From positions 1-64,000 of the forward strand of contig JAKOSN010000171.1 in NCBI GenBank assembly GCA_029777335.1: a stretch of 64,000 bases of DNA, written 5' to 3'. The stretch is from Planctomycetota bacterium. GTDB taxonomy: Bacteria; Planctomycetota; Planctomycetia; Gemmatales; Gemmataceae. The position numbers and the translations under genes are program-made. Of this stretch, positions 1 through 8,895 are shown in pieces. The stretch's first letter is position 1; every line of letters starts with the position of its first letter. Under the pieces are notes generated by a model, which saw only the letters and a list, made by a program, of their open reading frames with translations, was not told where the DNA came from and did no database searches.

Positions 1-117
1 AAATTCTGCTGCCACGAAGAGCCCGTTCAATGCCACCAGCGCTGGGACGGTGGACAGCAGAAGGAGGTTGCCTACCCAGTGTGTCTCTCCTTCAACCGCC
101 AGCAACTCCGCGTGCAC
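1..117 (-). CDS. N-terminus of CNNM/DUF21 (CorC/HlyC-type) membrane protein, partial
   Basis: Only the first 39 residues are in the window; the gene runs off the left edge. Translation from a GTG at 117 gives a short hydrophilic lead and then a hydrophobic segment ending in ALNGLFVAAEF. This matches the opening transmembrane helix of DUF21/CNNM proteins (typically LLNGFFVAAEFALV), which usually carry cytoplasmic CBS domains and are linked to metal or Mg/Co transport. An AGGAG at about 127-131 sits nine bases before the GTG, supporting the start. The gene follows the phosphotransferase-like gene on the same strand after a 52-base gap, so it probably ends the nuo transcription unit. The family call rests on one motif and the C-terminal part is unseen. 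Confidence 0.6.
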   Translation of the reverse strand, partial: MHAELLAVEGETHWVGNLLLLSTVPALVALNGLFVAAEF

Positions 118-169
118 GACCCGTGCTCCTCTCCAAAAAGGTTCCTTTGTCACTATACGCAAGGAAAGT

Positions 170-1222
170 TCAGAAGGGGACCCGAATCATCGTTCCGCCC
201 TGCTGAACTGGGGTGCAGATGTGCACCTTGGAGGATCGCCGTTCCAGACGCGACACCAGCACCGCCAGCCGGCGCGCCACTGCGTGCTCGTCCGGATAGC
301 GCCGTTGCTCCACCAGGAGGCGGTGCAGCCAGGTCAGAATCCCGACCACGCTATTGCCGCGATCCAGAAGGCGCGCCAGGGTCTCCTCATCTGCGGTGAG
401 CGGGCGCACGGCGCGGTAGGCTGTCAGGCCGATCCGCCAGGCGTGTTCCTCGTCCTCGATCAGGCTCCCCAGCATGCGCGCCAGATCGACGGCGACATGA
501 TCGATCTTCATTGCCCCGTAATCGATCAATCCGGTGAGTTCGTTGCCCACGAACAGCAGATGATCGTGCCACACATCACACAGGCACGGCTGGAGCGGGA
601 CTGCGCGCTCTTTCCAGGGGGCGAGCAGAGCGAGGTCCTCCTGCACGGCCGGGAACAATCGGGGCCAGGCACGCTCGATCCAGGGAGAGAATGGGGACGA
701 GGTGAGGGCGAGGTGCGACGGAGTCCAAGCACTCTGAAGCCGGCTTTCCCAGTTGCGGAGCACTTCGAGTCGGCGCTGCACTGCGGGACAGGGCCCTGGC
801 AGGATCTGCGCCGTTTGCCAGCATTGATGCACCTGTGCCAGAGCGCGGCAAGCCAGACGCAATCGCTCCGGCGTGGGCGTCTGCTGGAAGTCTGCCACCC
901 CGGGGAGCCAGGTGGTCACTTCCCAGAAGCGTCCTCCTTCCTGAACCCAGGTCCCCCCCTGAGGAGTGCGTCGCAAGCGCGGGATGAAGGGCAGACGCGC
1001 TCCTTCCAGATCGGCGAGCCACCGATGCATTTGCTCCAGGGAGAGAATCGTGCGCTCGGCAGGCCAGGCACGCAGACACCAACTCTCCGTCGCACCGTGG
1101 ACCTGCCACAGCGAGGCACCACTGAAGCCGCCCGCGTTGCCCAGCGCACGCAGAGAGAGAGTCGCTTCCGCAAGGGCGAAACGGGTCAGGACGACCCGCG
1201 GAAGGGCGTCGTGCGCGGTCAC
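170..1222 (-). CDS. APH/choline-kinase-like phosphotransferase with an altered catalytic loop
   Basis: 350 residues with an aminoglycoside-phosphotransferase-like (APH) fold. The C-terminal half has CDVWHDHLLF followed by GLIDYGAMKID and LARMLGS, which align with the Brenner loop (HGDxxxxN) and the DFG-like metal site. The usual His-x-Asp is Leu-Cys-Asp here and the loop Asn is His, while the catalytic Asp and the metal Asp (DYG) are kept. The substrate cannot be inferred. It starts with GTG overlapping the nuoN stop by four bases (GTGA), so it is translationally coupled to the complex I operon. A kinase role in complex I assembly or in small-molecule metabolism would be speculation. Confidence 0.72.
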   Translation of the reverse strand: MTAHDALPRVVLTRFALAEATLSLRALGNAGGFSGASLWQVHGATESWCLRAWPAERTILSLEQMHRWLADLEGARLPFIPRLRRTPQGGTWVQEGGRFWEVTTWLPGVADFQQTPTPERLRLACRALAQVHQCWQTAQILPGPCPAVQRRLEVLRNWESRLQSAWTPSHLALTSSPFSPWIERAWPRLFPAVQEDLALLAPWKERAVPLQPCLCDVWHDHLLFVGNELTGLIDYGAMKIDHVAVDLARMLGSLIEDEEHAWRIGLTAYRAVRPLTADEETLARLLDRGNSVVGILTWLHRLLVEQRRYPDEHAVARRLAVLVSRLERRSSKVHICTPVQQGGTMIRVPF

Positions 1223-2865
1223 CGTTCCGCCTGCTGTTGTTCGACCGGGAGTGTGGCGACCGGGACCTTGCCCTCGGCCGCCTTTTGCGCCCGGTTGGAC
1301 AGCAGCGAGGGAATCACGCCCAGTAACAAGGTGATCGCGGCACAGGCGAAGACCGCCACCAGCGCTGGCGACAACTTCGGTCGGGGGAGCGGCTTTTCTC
1401 CCGGACGCGGCTCCAGCAGGTACATCGCCGCAATCACGCGCAGATAGTAATAGCCAGCGATCGCGGCGTTGATCGCCCCAATGATCGCCAGGATCCGAAA
1501 CCAGCGCGCCACGGAACCCCCATCGAGCGCGGTCGGATCACTCTCCACCATGAACGCGCTGAGGAAGAGCAACGCCTTCCCCCAGAAGCCGGCGGTCAAC
1601 GGCATGCCGAGCAAGCTAAAGAGGAAGAGGGCGAGCAGCAACGCTATCCCGGGATTGGAACGGCTGAGTCCTTCCAGATCCTTGATCTCCTCCACGGGGC
1701 GTTCACGCGAACTTAGACACGCCAGCACCGCAAAGGCACCGATGGTCATCGCTCCGTAGGCCGCCAGGTAGAAGAGGATGGCATCCACGCTCCCCGCCCG
1801 GATCAGCGCCGTCGGCCCAGTGCGGAAGTTGATGTGCGGAGCCACCGCGAGGCCGATCAGCATGTACCCTGCGTGGGCAACGCTGGAATAGGCCAGCAGA
1901 CGCTTGAGGTTGGTCTGCCACAGGGCCAGGATATTCCCCGTTGTCATGGTGACCGCCGCCAGGATCCACAGGAGCATCGAAACCTGCGAGGTCGCCATCG
2001 GTCCAAAGCCGCGTTCTGCGCCGAGGTTGTAGGGGAGGAACCCCAGCACGCGCACCAGCGCGACGAACCCTGCCACCTTGGGCACATAGGCCAGCAGAGC
2101 GGCACACGGAGTGGTCGTCCCCTGGTACACATCGGCGGCGTAGTAGTGGAAGGGGACGGCGGTGATCTTGAACCCCAGCCCGGCCACCACCATGAAGACC
2201 GCCACGATCAACGTTCCCGGGACCACACGTGCTTCGAGCAGATCCTGCCCCGCGACCGCATCGATAATCCCGTGCAGATTGGTGGTTCCACTCAAGCCGT
2301 AGAGGTAGCTGAAGCCAAAGAGGAGCAACGCCGAGCTAAAGATACTCAGCAGGAAGTACTTGAGGGCCGCCTCCTGGGCAGTTGCTTCCACACGCGGCAA
2401 ATAGAGGAGAACATAGGTGGGGATGCTAATCAACTCAAGCGCCAGAAAGAGCGTGACCAGGTCATTCGCTCCGGCAGTGAAACACAGCCCGGCGATGATG
2501 GTCAACAGACAGCCGTGGTACTCCGGCGCATGGTGGTCGTCGATCTCGTTCCAGCTGAGCAGGACCAGGATCATTCCGCCCACAAGGGCGAGGGTTTTGA
2601 TCAGCACGCCGTAGGAGTCGAGCCAGATGGGGGCGGAGAAGAGCGCCGAGCGTGCCGCTTCGCTGGAGGCAAAGGCACGCGGCGGAGTGGTGCTGACCAC
2701 GATCTGCGCCACCACCAGCGCCAGGAACGCCACGCTCCCCCACAGATGGCGGCCCGGACGGAAGGTGCCCCCCAGGAAGAGGACACAGGCCACCAGGCAC
2801 AGGAGCGCTTCCGGGATGATCAGCGGAAAGCTGTGGAGGATGGATTCAGTCGTCAGCGGATTCAC
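1219..2865 (-). CDS. nuoN: NADH-quinone oxidoreductase subunit N
   Basis: 548 residues, a polytopic antiporter-like proton-pumping subunit of the complex I membrane arm. The segments LFLALELISIPTYVL and ALKYFLLSIFSSALLLFG are characteristic of NuoN, as is the later LLAYSSVAHAGYMLIG. Length is slightly above the usual 480-500. It starts with GTG at 2865 with GGAG upstream. It follows nuoL with a gap of only 56 bases, where nuoM would normally lie. Its stop overlaps the start of the phosphotransferase-like gene. Confidence 0.95.
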   Translation of the reverse strand: MNPLTTESILHSFPLIIPEALLCLVACVLFLGGTFRPGRHLWGSVAFLALVVAQIVVSTTPPRAFASSEAARSALFSAPIWLDSYGVLIKTLALVGGMILVLLSWNEIDDHHAPEYHGCLLTIIAGLCFTAGANDLVTLFLALELISIPTYVLLYLPRVEATAQEAALKYFLLSIFSSALLLFGFSYLYGLSGTTNLHGIIDAVAGQDLLEARVVPGTLIVAVFMVVAGLGFKITAVPFHYYAADVYQGTTTPCAALLAYVPKVAGFVALVRVLGFLPYNLGAERGFGPMATSQVSMLLWILAAVTMTTGNILALWQTNLKRLLAYSSVAHAGYMLIGLAVAPHINFRTGPTALIRAGSVDAILFYLAAYGAMTIGAFAVLACLSSRERPVEEIKDLEGLSRSNPGIALLLALFLFSLLGMPLTAGFWGKALLFLSAFMVESDPTALDGGSVARWFRILAIIGAINAAIAGYYYLRVIAAMYLLEPRPGEKPLPRPKLSPALVAVFACAAITLLLGVIPSLLSNRAQKAAEGKVPVATLPVEQQQAER

Positions 2866-2921
2866 GGTGGCTCTACTCCCGAAAGGATTCCTCTGGCGCT
2901 CAGCGCGACTCCGCGCGCTCG

Positions 2922-4931
2922 TCAGGAGCGCGCCAGGGCAATCAATAACATCGTCAGCCCGATCATCATGGTGACGGCATAGTACTGCACCAGCCCGTTC
3001 TGCAACGGGCGCAACAGGGCTCCCACCAGCGGGGGCATCTCGCCCACCACATCGACCAGGCTATCCACCACAACCTTGTCAAAGATGCGGGTGAAGTCGG
3101 CGGCCCCCACCAGCGGTTTGACGATGAAGAAATCGTACAGATCGTCAATGTAGAACTTGTTGTACGAAAGCTGATACAACCCCTGCAGGCGGGTGGCCAG
3201 CAGCGCGGGCAGCGCGGGTTTGAGCAGGTAGAAGTAATAGGCCAGCCCGGTCCCGGCCAGCGCGAAGAGGGTGCTGCCCAGCATGAGAATCCAGTTGTGC
3301 CCCTCCTCCACCGTTTTGGGCAGGTCGGGAGTCTTCTCCAGAAAGCCCCCAAACAGGTGGGTCGGTCCCAGGATCAGGCCGATAAACAGCGCGAAGAACG
3401 CCAGGATCTGCAACGGCACGGTCATCACGGGTGGCGATTCATGGGCGTGATGGCCCGCCTCGTGCGGGATCTTCTCCTCGCCTTCAAACGTCATGAAGTA
3501 CGCACGGAAGGTGTAGAAACTCGTTAACCCAGCGGTGATCAACCCGGCCAGGAAAAGAACGATATAAACGCCCCCGAAAGGCTTACTCACGTGGCTCGCC
3601 TCGTACGCCGCGGCCAGAATCTCGTCCTTGCTCCAGAAGCCGGAGAAAATGGGGAGCCCAGCCAGCGCCACCGCCCCGCAAAGGAAGGTCCAGCGCGTGG
3701 TGGGCATCACCTTTTTCAGCCCACTAAATTTGCGCATGTCGATAACTCCCCCCATGGCATGCATCACGCTGCCTGCGCTGAGGAAGAGAAGGGCCTTGAA
3801 AAAGGCATGCGTGTGCAGATGGAAGATCGCCGCGGTGACCGCGAGGATCACCAGGGGCTGTTCCGCCCCGTCCTCCAGCGCCACGGCACTTCCCAGCGCC
3901 AGGAACATGTAGCCCAGCTGACTGAGGGTGGAGTAAGCGAGAACGCGTTTGAGATCGGTCTGGGTCAGGGCAATCAGCGCGGCGAGCAGCGCAGTGAAGC
4001 CGCCAATGCAGGCGACCACCAGCTGCGCATCCGGGGCGGCGCTAAACAGAGGCGTGCAGCGCGCCACGAGATAGACCCCCGCTGTCACCATGGTGGCGGC
4101 GTGGATCAGGGCGCTCACGGGGGTGGGACCTTCCATCGCGTCGGGCAACCACACATGCAACGGAAATTGGGCCGACTTCCCCGCCGCGCCACAGAACAGA
4201 AGCAGACAGATGGCGGTCAGCAGCCACGGCTCGGTCGCCTGGGCCGCCTTGAGCGCCGGCAGGGTGGCGAAGACCGCGTCGTACTGGAGCGACCCGCATT
4301 TGAACCAGAGGAGCGAGATGCCCAGCAGCATCCCGGCGTCGCCGATACGCGTCACCAGAAACGCCTTGCGAGCAGCCGCCGCGGCCGCCGGTTTGCTGTA
4401 CCAGAAGCCGATCAACAAGTAACTGCACAACCCCACGCCTTCCCAGCCGGCAAAGAGCACCAGGAAGTTGTCCCCCAGCACGAGCAGGGTCATGGAGGTG
4501 ATGAAGAGGGCCACGGCGGCAAAAAACCGAGGATAGCCCGGATCATCATGCATGTAGCCGATCGAGTAAATCGCAATGAGCAGGCCGATGAAAGTGACGG
4601 TGATGAGCATGATCGCCGTGAGCGGATCGGCCCGCAGGGTCAGTCCCACCTGCAGATGATCGGGCGTGCCGGGCGTGCCCGCCTCGAACCAGGTGTAATA
4701 GGTCTTGAAGACCGTATTGGCGCGTTCGCCAAGCGGAGGCGGCCCCTCGTGGAAGGTGCCGCGCACGGCGAAGAAGACAGCGAAGGAGAGCAAGGCGGAG
4801 AGCGCCACCGAAGCGACACAGGGCCAGTGGCTGTTGTGCTTGAGGAACCGCGGGCCAAAGAACGCGGTCACGGTCGCCGCCAGCAGGGGGAGGGCTGGGA
4901 TCAGCCACAGGTACGAAAACACCTCAGACAT
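2922..4931 (-). CDS. nuoL: NADH-quinone oxidoreductase subunit L
   Basis: 669 residues, the distal antiporter-like subunit of the complex I membrane arm, with the long lateral helix at the C-terminus. Diagnostic stretches include NFLVLFAGWEGVGLCSYLLIGFW, KSAQFPLHVWLPDAMEGPTPVSALIHAATMV and LAYSTLSQLGYMFLALG, which hold the conserved Glu, Lys and His residues of the proton path. The start overlaps the end of nuoK by eight bases. A His-rich loop (EAGHHAHESPP) lies on a surface segment, which is common in this subunit. Confidence 0.96.
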   Translation of the reverse strand: MSEVFSYLWLIPALPLLAATVTAFFGPRFLKHNSHWPCVASVALSALLSFAVFFAVRGTFHEGPPPLGERANTVFKTYYTWFEAGTPGTPDHLQVGLTLRADPLTAIMLITVTFIGLLIAIYSIGYMHDDPGYPRFFAAVALFITSMTLLVLGDNFLVLFAGWEGVGLCSYLLIGFWYSKPAAAAAARKAFLVTRIGDAGMLLGISLLWFKCGSLQYDAVFATLPALKAAQATEPWLLTAICLLLFCGAAGKSAQFPLHVWLPDAMEGPTPVSALIHAATMVTAGVYLVARCTPLFSAAPDAQLVVACIGGFTALLAALIALTQTDLKRVLAYSTLSQLGYMFLALGSAVALEDGAEQPLVILAVTAAIFHLHTHAFFKALLFLSAGSVMHAMGGVIDMRKFSGLKKVMPTTRWTFLCGAVALAGLPIFSGFWSKDEILAAAYEASHVSKPFGGVYIVLFLAGLITAGLTSFYTFRAYFMTFEGEEKIPHEAGHHAHESPPVMTVPLQILAFFALFIGLILGPTHLFGGFLEKTPDLPKTVEEGHNWILMLGSTLFALAGTGLAYYFYLLKPALPALLATRLQGLYQLSYNKFYIDDLYDFFIVKPLVGAADFTRIFDKVVVDSLVDVVGEMPPLVGALLRPLQNGLVQYYAVTMMIGLTMLLIALARS

Positions 4932-5355
4932 GGCTCGTTTCCTCGCGCTTCTTCTGCGGTTCGCGGCCGGCGGGCGGCAAGTGCGGCATGGCGGAAGTCT
5001 CCGGCGGGCTTTCCAGCGGTTCCTCGTCGAGGGTGGGTTCCTCGCTCTCCTCGCGCAACTCTTGCCACAGGCTCACATCAAGCGAATTCTTGCGTTTGTA
5101 CAGCACCAGGATCAGCGCCAGCGCCAGGGCTGCCTCGCAGGCCGCCACTGTGATGATGAAGAGAACAAACGACTGCCCCTGGAGATTACCACGGTAGCGC
5201 GCGAACGCCACCAGGTTGAGTGCCACCCCTTGCAGCATCATCTCGGCACAGAGGAACATGATGATCAGGTTCCGCCGAGTCATGAAGCCGATGGCCCCCA
5301 GCGCAAAGAGGATGGCGCCCACCACCAGAAAATGTTGTAACGGTACGGGGTTCAT
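4924..5355 (-). CDS. nuoK: NADH-quinone oxidoreductase subunit K with a charged C-terminal tail
   Basis: 143 residues. The first 100 are a normal three-helix NuoK, including NLIIMFLCAEMMLQGVALN with its membrane Glu and the second Glu in VAACEAALALAL. The remaining ~43 residues form an acidic, Pro-rich tail not present in the usual ~100-residue subunit. The ATG overlaps the nuoJ stop (ATGA) and the end overlaps nuoL by eight bases, so J-K-L are translationally coupled. The tail probably lies outside the membrane; its function is unknown. Confidence 0.95.
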   Translation of the reverse strand: MNPVPLQHFLVVGAILFALGAIGFMTRRNLIIMFLCAEMMLQGVALNLVAFARYRGNLQGQSFVLFIITVAACEAALALALILVLYKRKNSLDVSLWQELREESEEPTLDEEPLESPPETSAMPHLPPAGREPQKKREETSHV

Positions 5356-6905
5356 GCGGTTCTCCCGGCAGGGTCGGCCATCACATTCGCAGGGGTGGCT
5401 CGCGGCGTCGGCTTGCGGTAGGCGATGGCAATGGCTCCCACCGTCGCCACCAGGAGCAACATGCCGCCCATCTCGACCGCGAGCAGATAATCGCCAAAGA
5501 GCGAGCGGCCCAGGTAGGCGGAATTCTGCGCGGGCAGGTGGGGGCGCCCGTATTCATCCCGACGAATCTCTCCCGGCATCAGGCTCGCAGGCGGCCCGCT
5601 CAGGTCGGAGAGAAAATCGGTGCGTGGACGCAGGGTGCCCCGCGCCACGACGGCCGCCGTCCGCACCTGGTCCAGGTCGCTCTCGATCTCCTTGAACTCA
5701 ACTGGCTTGTCCCCCCGGGCGCGATCGAGTTGCTCCGTCAGGCGGGTGCGGGCCTGGGTCAGTGCTTGACTCAGGCGGACGGTTTCCGGGAGGGTGCGAT
5801 TGGGCTCAGTCATCTTCTGCACCGACCCCTGCCAGACCTCCTGAAAATCGTCCAGCTGCTTCTTCGTTTCGCTCAGCCCGAGCACGCGATCCTCGGTGGT
5901 GGGAGTTCCCTCGCGTAGTTTGCGGATCCGTGTTGTGGCTTGGCAGATGCTCTCGATCCACGGACGCAGGCGACCCGATTCCCCGCTCGTCGCGACATGG
6001 GGACGCAGCGTACCCAGGTGGATCTCGGCGGCAGCCCGGATCTTGTCCAGCGCCGCTTCCAGATCCACCAGACTGACATCGTCCCGTCCCAGGTTCGCTT
6101 TCTGACGCTCGAACGCCCCCTCCGCATCGTACAGAGCTTGCCCCAGCGGATCGGTGGGAATCGGCGGATCGCCTTCCGAGGTTTTATGTTGTTCTTTCCA
6201 CCACTCCTCAAAGGCAGTCACCTTCGCCATGTTCTCCTTGATCGCCCTGTCCAGATCTTCCTGACTGGGAGACTGTCCCAGTTCCTGCTGCTGCACCAGC
6301 GTTTGAATGCTCTGCAAGCCAGCAGTCACCTCGTCCAGATGCGACTGCAGCGTGGGATGCTGGTAGGTGGTGGTAATCAGGTAAAGCAGCGTGCCCAGGA
6401 GCACAAACCCCGTGGCGGTTGCCAGGAGCGGTTCCCGCGAGCGTGCATCGGCATCGGAGGGAAACTCTTGCTGGGCCAGCATGAGCACGAAGAGAAAGGT
6501 GACGATGATCGCCCCCGCGTACACAATGATCGTGGCCGCCATGAGGAAGGGCGCGGCCTGGAGGACGAACATGCCACAGGTGGCGAGGACCACGAGGGCG
6601 AAGGAGAGGGCTGCTCGGGCCGGGTTGCGCTGCGTGACCAGCAGACCGCCCGCGAGAATCGCCGTGACCGCACAGACGTAGAAGATCACTCCCTCGACGC
6701 TGAGCCGCGTGGGCGGAATCACCAGAACGACGACGGCGAAGAGAGCTGCGATCCCCGCCGCAATCCCCCACACCAACGGCAGCCGACGCGGTCGCGGCAG
6801 CAACAGGTAGATGGCGAGCAAGCCCACCACCGCGGCGAGTGTCAGCGGCCACTGATCGACGAACACCAGCTTCAGTCCGCTGCTCAGAAAATTCAACAGG
6901 AACAT
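5352..6905 (-). CDS. nuoJ: NADH-quinone oxidoreductase subunit J with a large hydrophilic insertion
   Basis: 517 residues starting at MFLLNF; ordinary NuoJ is 160-200. The N-terminal part has the expected helices, including GVIFYVCAVTAILAGGLLV and the family hallmark ATIIVYAGAIIVTFLFVLML. The canonical last helix (DYLLAVEMGGMLLLVATVGAIAIAY) appears only near residue 465. Between roughly residues 177 and 445 lies a Gln/Glu/Lys/Arg-rich, mostly helical, hydrophilic stretch without obvious membrane segments. Both flanks are NuoJ in one reading frame, so this is an insertion and not a fusion of neighbours. An upstream in-frame extension is open but lacks NuoJ character, and no strong ribosome site decides the start. 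Confidence 0.9.
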   Translation of the reverse strand: MFLLNFLSSGLKLVFVDQWPLTLAAVVGLLAIYLLLPRPRRLPLVWGIAAGIAALFAVVVLVIPPTRLSVEGVIFYVCAVTAILAGGLLVTQRNPARAALSFALVVLATCGMFVLQAAPFLMAATIIVYAGAIIVTFLFVLMLAQQEFPSDADARSREPLLATATGFVLLGTLLYLITTTYQHPTLQSHLDEVTAGLQSIQTLVQQQELGQSPSQEDLDRAIKENMAKVTAFEEWWKEQHKTSEGDPPIPTDPLGQALYDAEGAFERQKANLGRDDVSLVDLEAALDKIRAAAEIHLGTLRPHVATSGESGRLRPWIESICQATTRIRKLREGTPTTEDRVLGLSETKKQLDDFQEVWQGSVQKMTEPNRTLPETVRLSQALTQARTRLTEQLDRARGDKPVEFKEIESDLDQVRTAAVVARGTLRPRTDFLSDLSGPPASLMPGEIRRDEYGRPHLPAQNSAYLGRSLFGDYLLAVEMGGMLLLVATVGAIAIAYRKPTPRATPANVMADPAGRTA

Positions 6906-6975
6906 AAGCGACACCGCTCGTTCGTCTAGGAGAAAGGGAGCGAGGTGGGGAGATCTCCGCTCCGCAAAGGTCCTG

Positions 6976-7563
6976 TTAGCTCTGGGCGGTCGAGGAGGTG
7001 GTGACTCCTCCCTCGGGGGGCAACTCCGACGCCACCCCGAGCCGTCCGCCGCGCGTCCGCACCGGATCCGTCCCACGCTGCACGGTCTGGTCAAAGACGC
7101 TCAGCAACTTTTCCTTGTCGAACATCATCTCTTCGCGGCTAAAGCCGGTGAGATCACACAAGGTTGTCAATTCGATGGCATCGACAGGGCAAGCCTGTTC
7201 GCACATGCCACAATAGATGCACCGCAGTTCGTCGATGACAAACGTCTCGGGATACTTCTCCCGATCCGGCCATGGCGAGGGCGCCGCAACGATGTCGATG
7301 CAATGGGCGGGGCAGGCGGTCGAGCACATGTAGCAGGCCACGCAGCGCACCCGTCCCTGCTCATCGCGATTGAGACGATGCACCCCGCGATAGTTCGCCG
7401 GCAACTGGGGGCGTTGCTCGGGAAACTCCTGGGTAATCTTGGGCTGGACGATGCGTTTCATCGTCGTGATCATCCCCTGCGCGATGGAGGGGAGATAGAG
7501 CATCTCGGCCAGCCCGAGTTTGGGTTCCTCGACCCAGCGAATGTCCGACGGCGGCACAGGCAT
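6976..7563 (-). CDS. nuoI: NADH-quinone oxidoreductase subunit I
   Basis: 195 residues, the 8-iron ferredoxin-like subunit carrying clusters N6a and N6b in the peripheral arm. Two CxxCxxCxxxCP motifs are complete: Cys74, 77, 80, 84 and Cys115, 118, 121, 125. The N-terminus has the amphipathic region ahead of them. It lies between nuoH and nuoJ, as in most complex I operons. The C-terminal ~60 residues beyond the second motif are hydrophilic and variable. Confidence 0.96.
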   Translation of the reverse strand: MPVPPSDIRWVEEPKLGLAEMLYLPSIAQGMITTMKRIVQPKITQEFPEQRPQLPANYRGVHRLNRDEQGRVRCVACYMCSTACPAHCIDIVAAPSPWPDREKYPETFVIDELRCIYCGMCEQACPVDAIELTTLCDLTGFSREEMMFDKEKLLSVFDQTVQRGTDPVRTRGGRLGVASELPPEGGVTTSSTAQS

Positions 7564-7582
7564 GAAGACACCTCTCCCGGGT

Positions 7583-8830
7583 TCAGCGCATCACGGTACG
7601 AGCAGTTGGCGACGTCGGGCGGAAGGGGATTGGCGAACGCTGCGGTTCCGGCGGCAGCACCAGCGTGAACCACCCCGCGGCGAGCAACAACCCCAGCGAA
7701 ATCGGCGTCAGGACCAGGAGCGGTAACCCATAGTGCTTGACCAGCAGGGTTGCGAGCAGATTGATGAGCGTGAGCGGGATGAACACCTTCCACGCCATCC
7801 CCATCAGCTGGTCGAAGCGGAAACGCGGGATTGTCCAGCGAATCACCATGTAAAAGGCGATGAAGGCGAGCATCTTGGTAACGAAGATGATCAACTTGAA
7901 GACCACGCCCAGGAAACCGTCGAAGTTGAGCCCCCAGAAGTGCCAGCCGCCAAAAAAGAACAGCGTGACCAGCAGACTGGTGGTGACCATGTGGGTGTAT
8001 TCGCCCAGAAAGAAGAAGGCGAACTTCATCCCGCTGTACTCGGTGTGATAGCCGCCGACCAGTTCCTGTTCGGTTTCCGCGAGATCGAATGGCAGACGAT
8101 TGCACTCCGCAAAGACGGCAGTGACAAAGAGGATGCACGCCAGCGGATGATAGAAGATATTCCACATGCCGCTGTCGGCCTGGTCCTGAATGATCTTCTC
8201 GGGATTGAGCGACCCGGCGAAGAGGACCACGCCCAGGATCGCCATCCCCATCGGGATCTCGTAGCTGATCATCTGAGCGCTGGCTCGGAGGGACCCGAGC
8301 AGACTGTACTTGTTATTCGACGACCACCCTCCGAGCACGATCGCGTAGGCGGCGAGACTTCCCGTGGCAAAGATGAACAGGAAGCCAATATCAAGGTGCG
8401 GCGCGATCATGAACTGGTAGGTATCGTTGTACTGCTCGACGGTTTGCTTCCACTCGGGGCCGTGCTGGGCCAGAAACTGCTGCTCCCCTGCCACGGTGCC
8501 GGTCCATGGCTTGACCGGCGCGGGGGTGGTTCGCCCCACGGGCACCGCGCACAGGGCGATCGAGGCGGTCACCACCGCGATCGACGGCGCCACCAGGTAA
8601 AAGACCCGATCCACATGATCGGGGATCACCTGTTCCTTGAGCACAAATTTCACGCCGTCGGCGATCGGTTGGAGCAGACCGAGCGGGCCCACGCGGTTGG
8701 GACCCAGGCGTTCCTGCAACCAGGCGCTGATCTTGCGTTCGGCCAGGATCGAGTAGGCGCAGATTCCCTGCACCGCGCCGAAGACGATCGCGATCGTCAG
8801 GATGCTCGCCACAAGGTTGTATTCAATCAT
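7583..8830 (-). CDS. nuoH: NADH-quinone oxidoreductase subunit H
   Basis: 415 residues, the membrane subunit that forms the quinone chamber at the junction with the peripheral arm. It shows the conserved AERKISAWLQERLGPNRVGPLGLLQPIADGVK-type first loop (starting near residue 30), NRLPFDLAETEQELVGGYHTEYSG with the conserved acidic residues, and a late RWTIPRFRFDQLM segment. A hydrophilic loop near residues 100-150 is longer than in E. coli. It is followed by nuoI after 19 bases. Confidence 0.96.
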   Translation of the reverse strand: MIEYNLVASILTIAIVFGAVQGICAYSILAERKISAWLQERLGPNRVGPLGLLQPIADGVKFVLKEQVIPDHVDRVFYLVAPSIAVVTASIALCAVPVGRTTPAPVKPWTGTVAGEQQFLAQHGPEWKQTVEQYNDTYQFMIAPHLDIGFLFIFATGSLAAYAIVLGGWSSNNKYSLLGSLRASAQMISYEIPMGMAILGVVLFAGSLNPEKIIQDQADSGMWNIFYHPLACILFVTAVFAECNRLPFDLAETEQELVGGYHTEYSGMKFAFFFLGEYTHMVTTSLLVTLFFFGGWHFWGLNFDGFLGVVFKLIIFVTKMLAFIAFYMVIRWTIPRFRFDQLMGMAWKVFIPLTLINLLATLLVKHYGLPLLVLTPISLGLLLAAGWFTLVLPPEPQRSPIPFRPTSPTARTVMR

Positions 8831-8895
8831 GAAATCCTGCTCTCCGACACGCGTTCTGGCGAGTCCGTTCAGCGTCCCTCGTCTGTGTCATTCCG

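Noticed and set aside
3591-5153. A 520-codon plus-strand open frame antisense to nuoL and nuoK
   Set aside because: The translated product is rich in Arg, Gly, Gln and His with no hydrophobic core, as expected for the reverse of membrane-protein codons.
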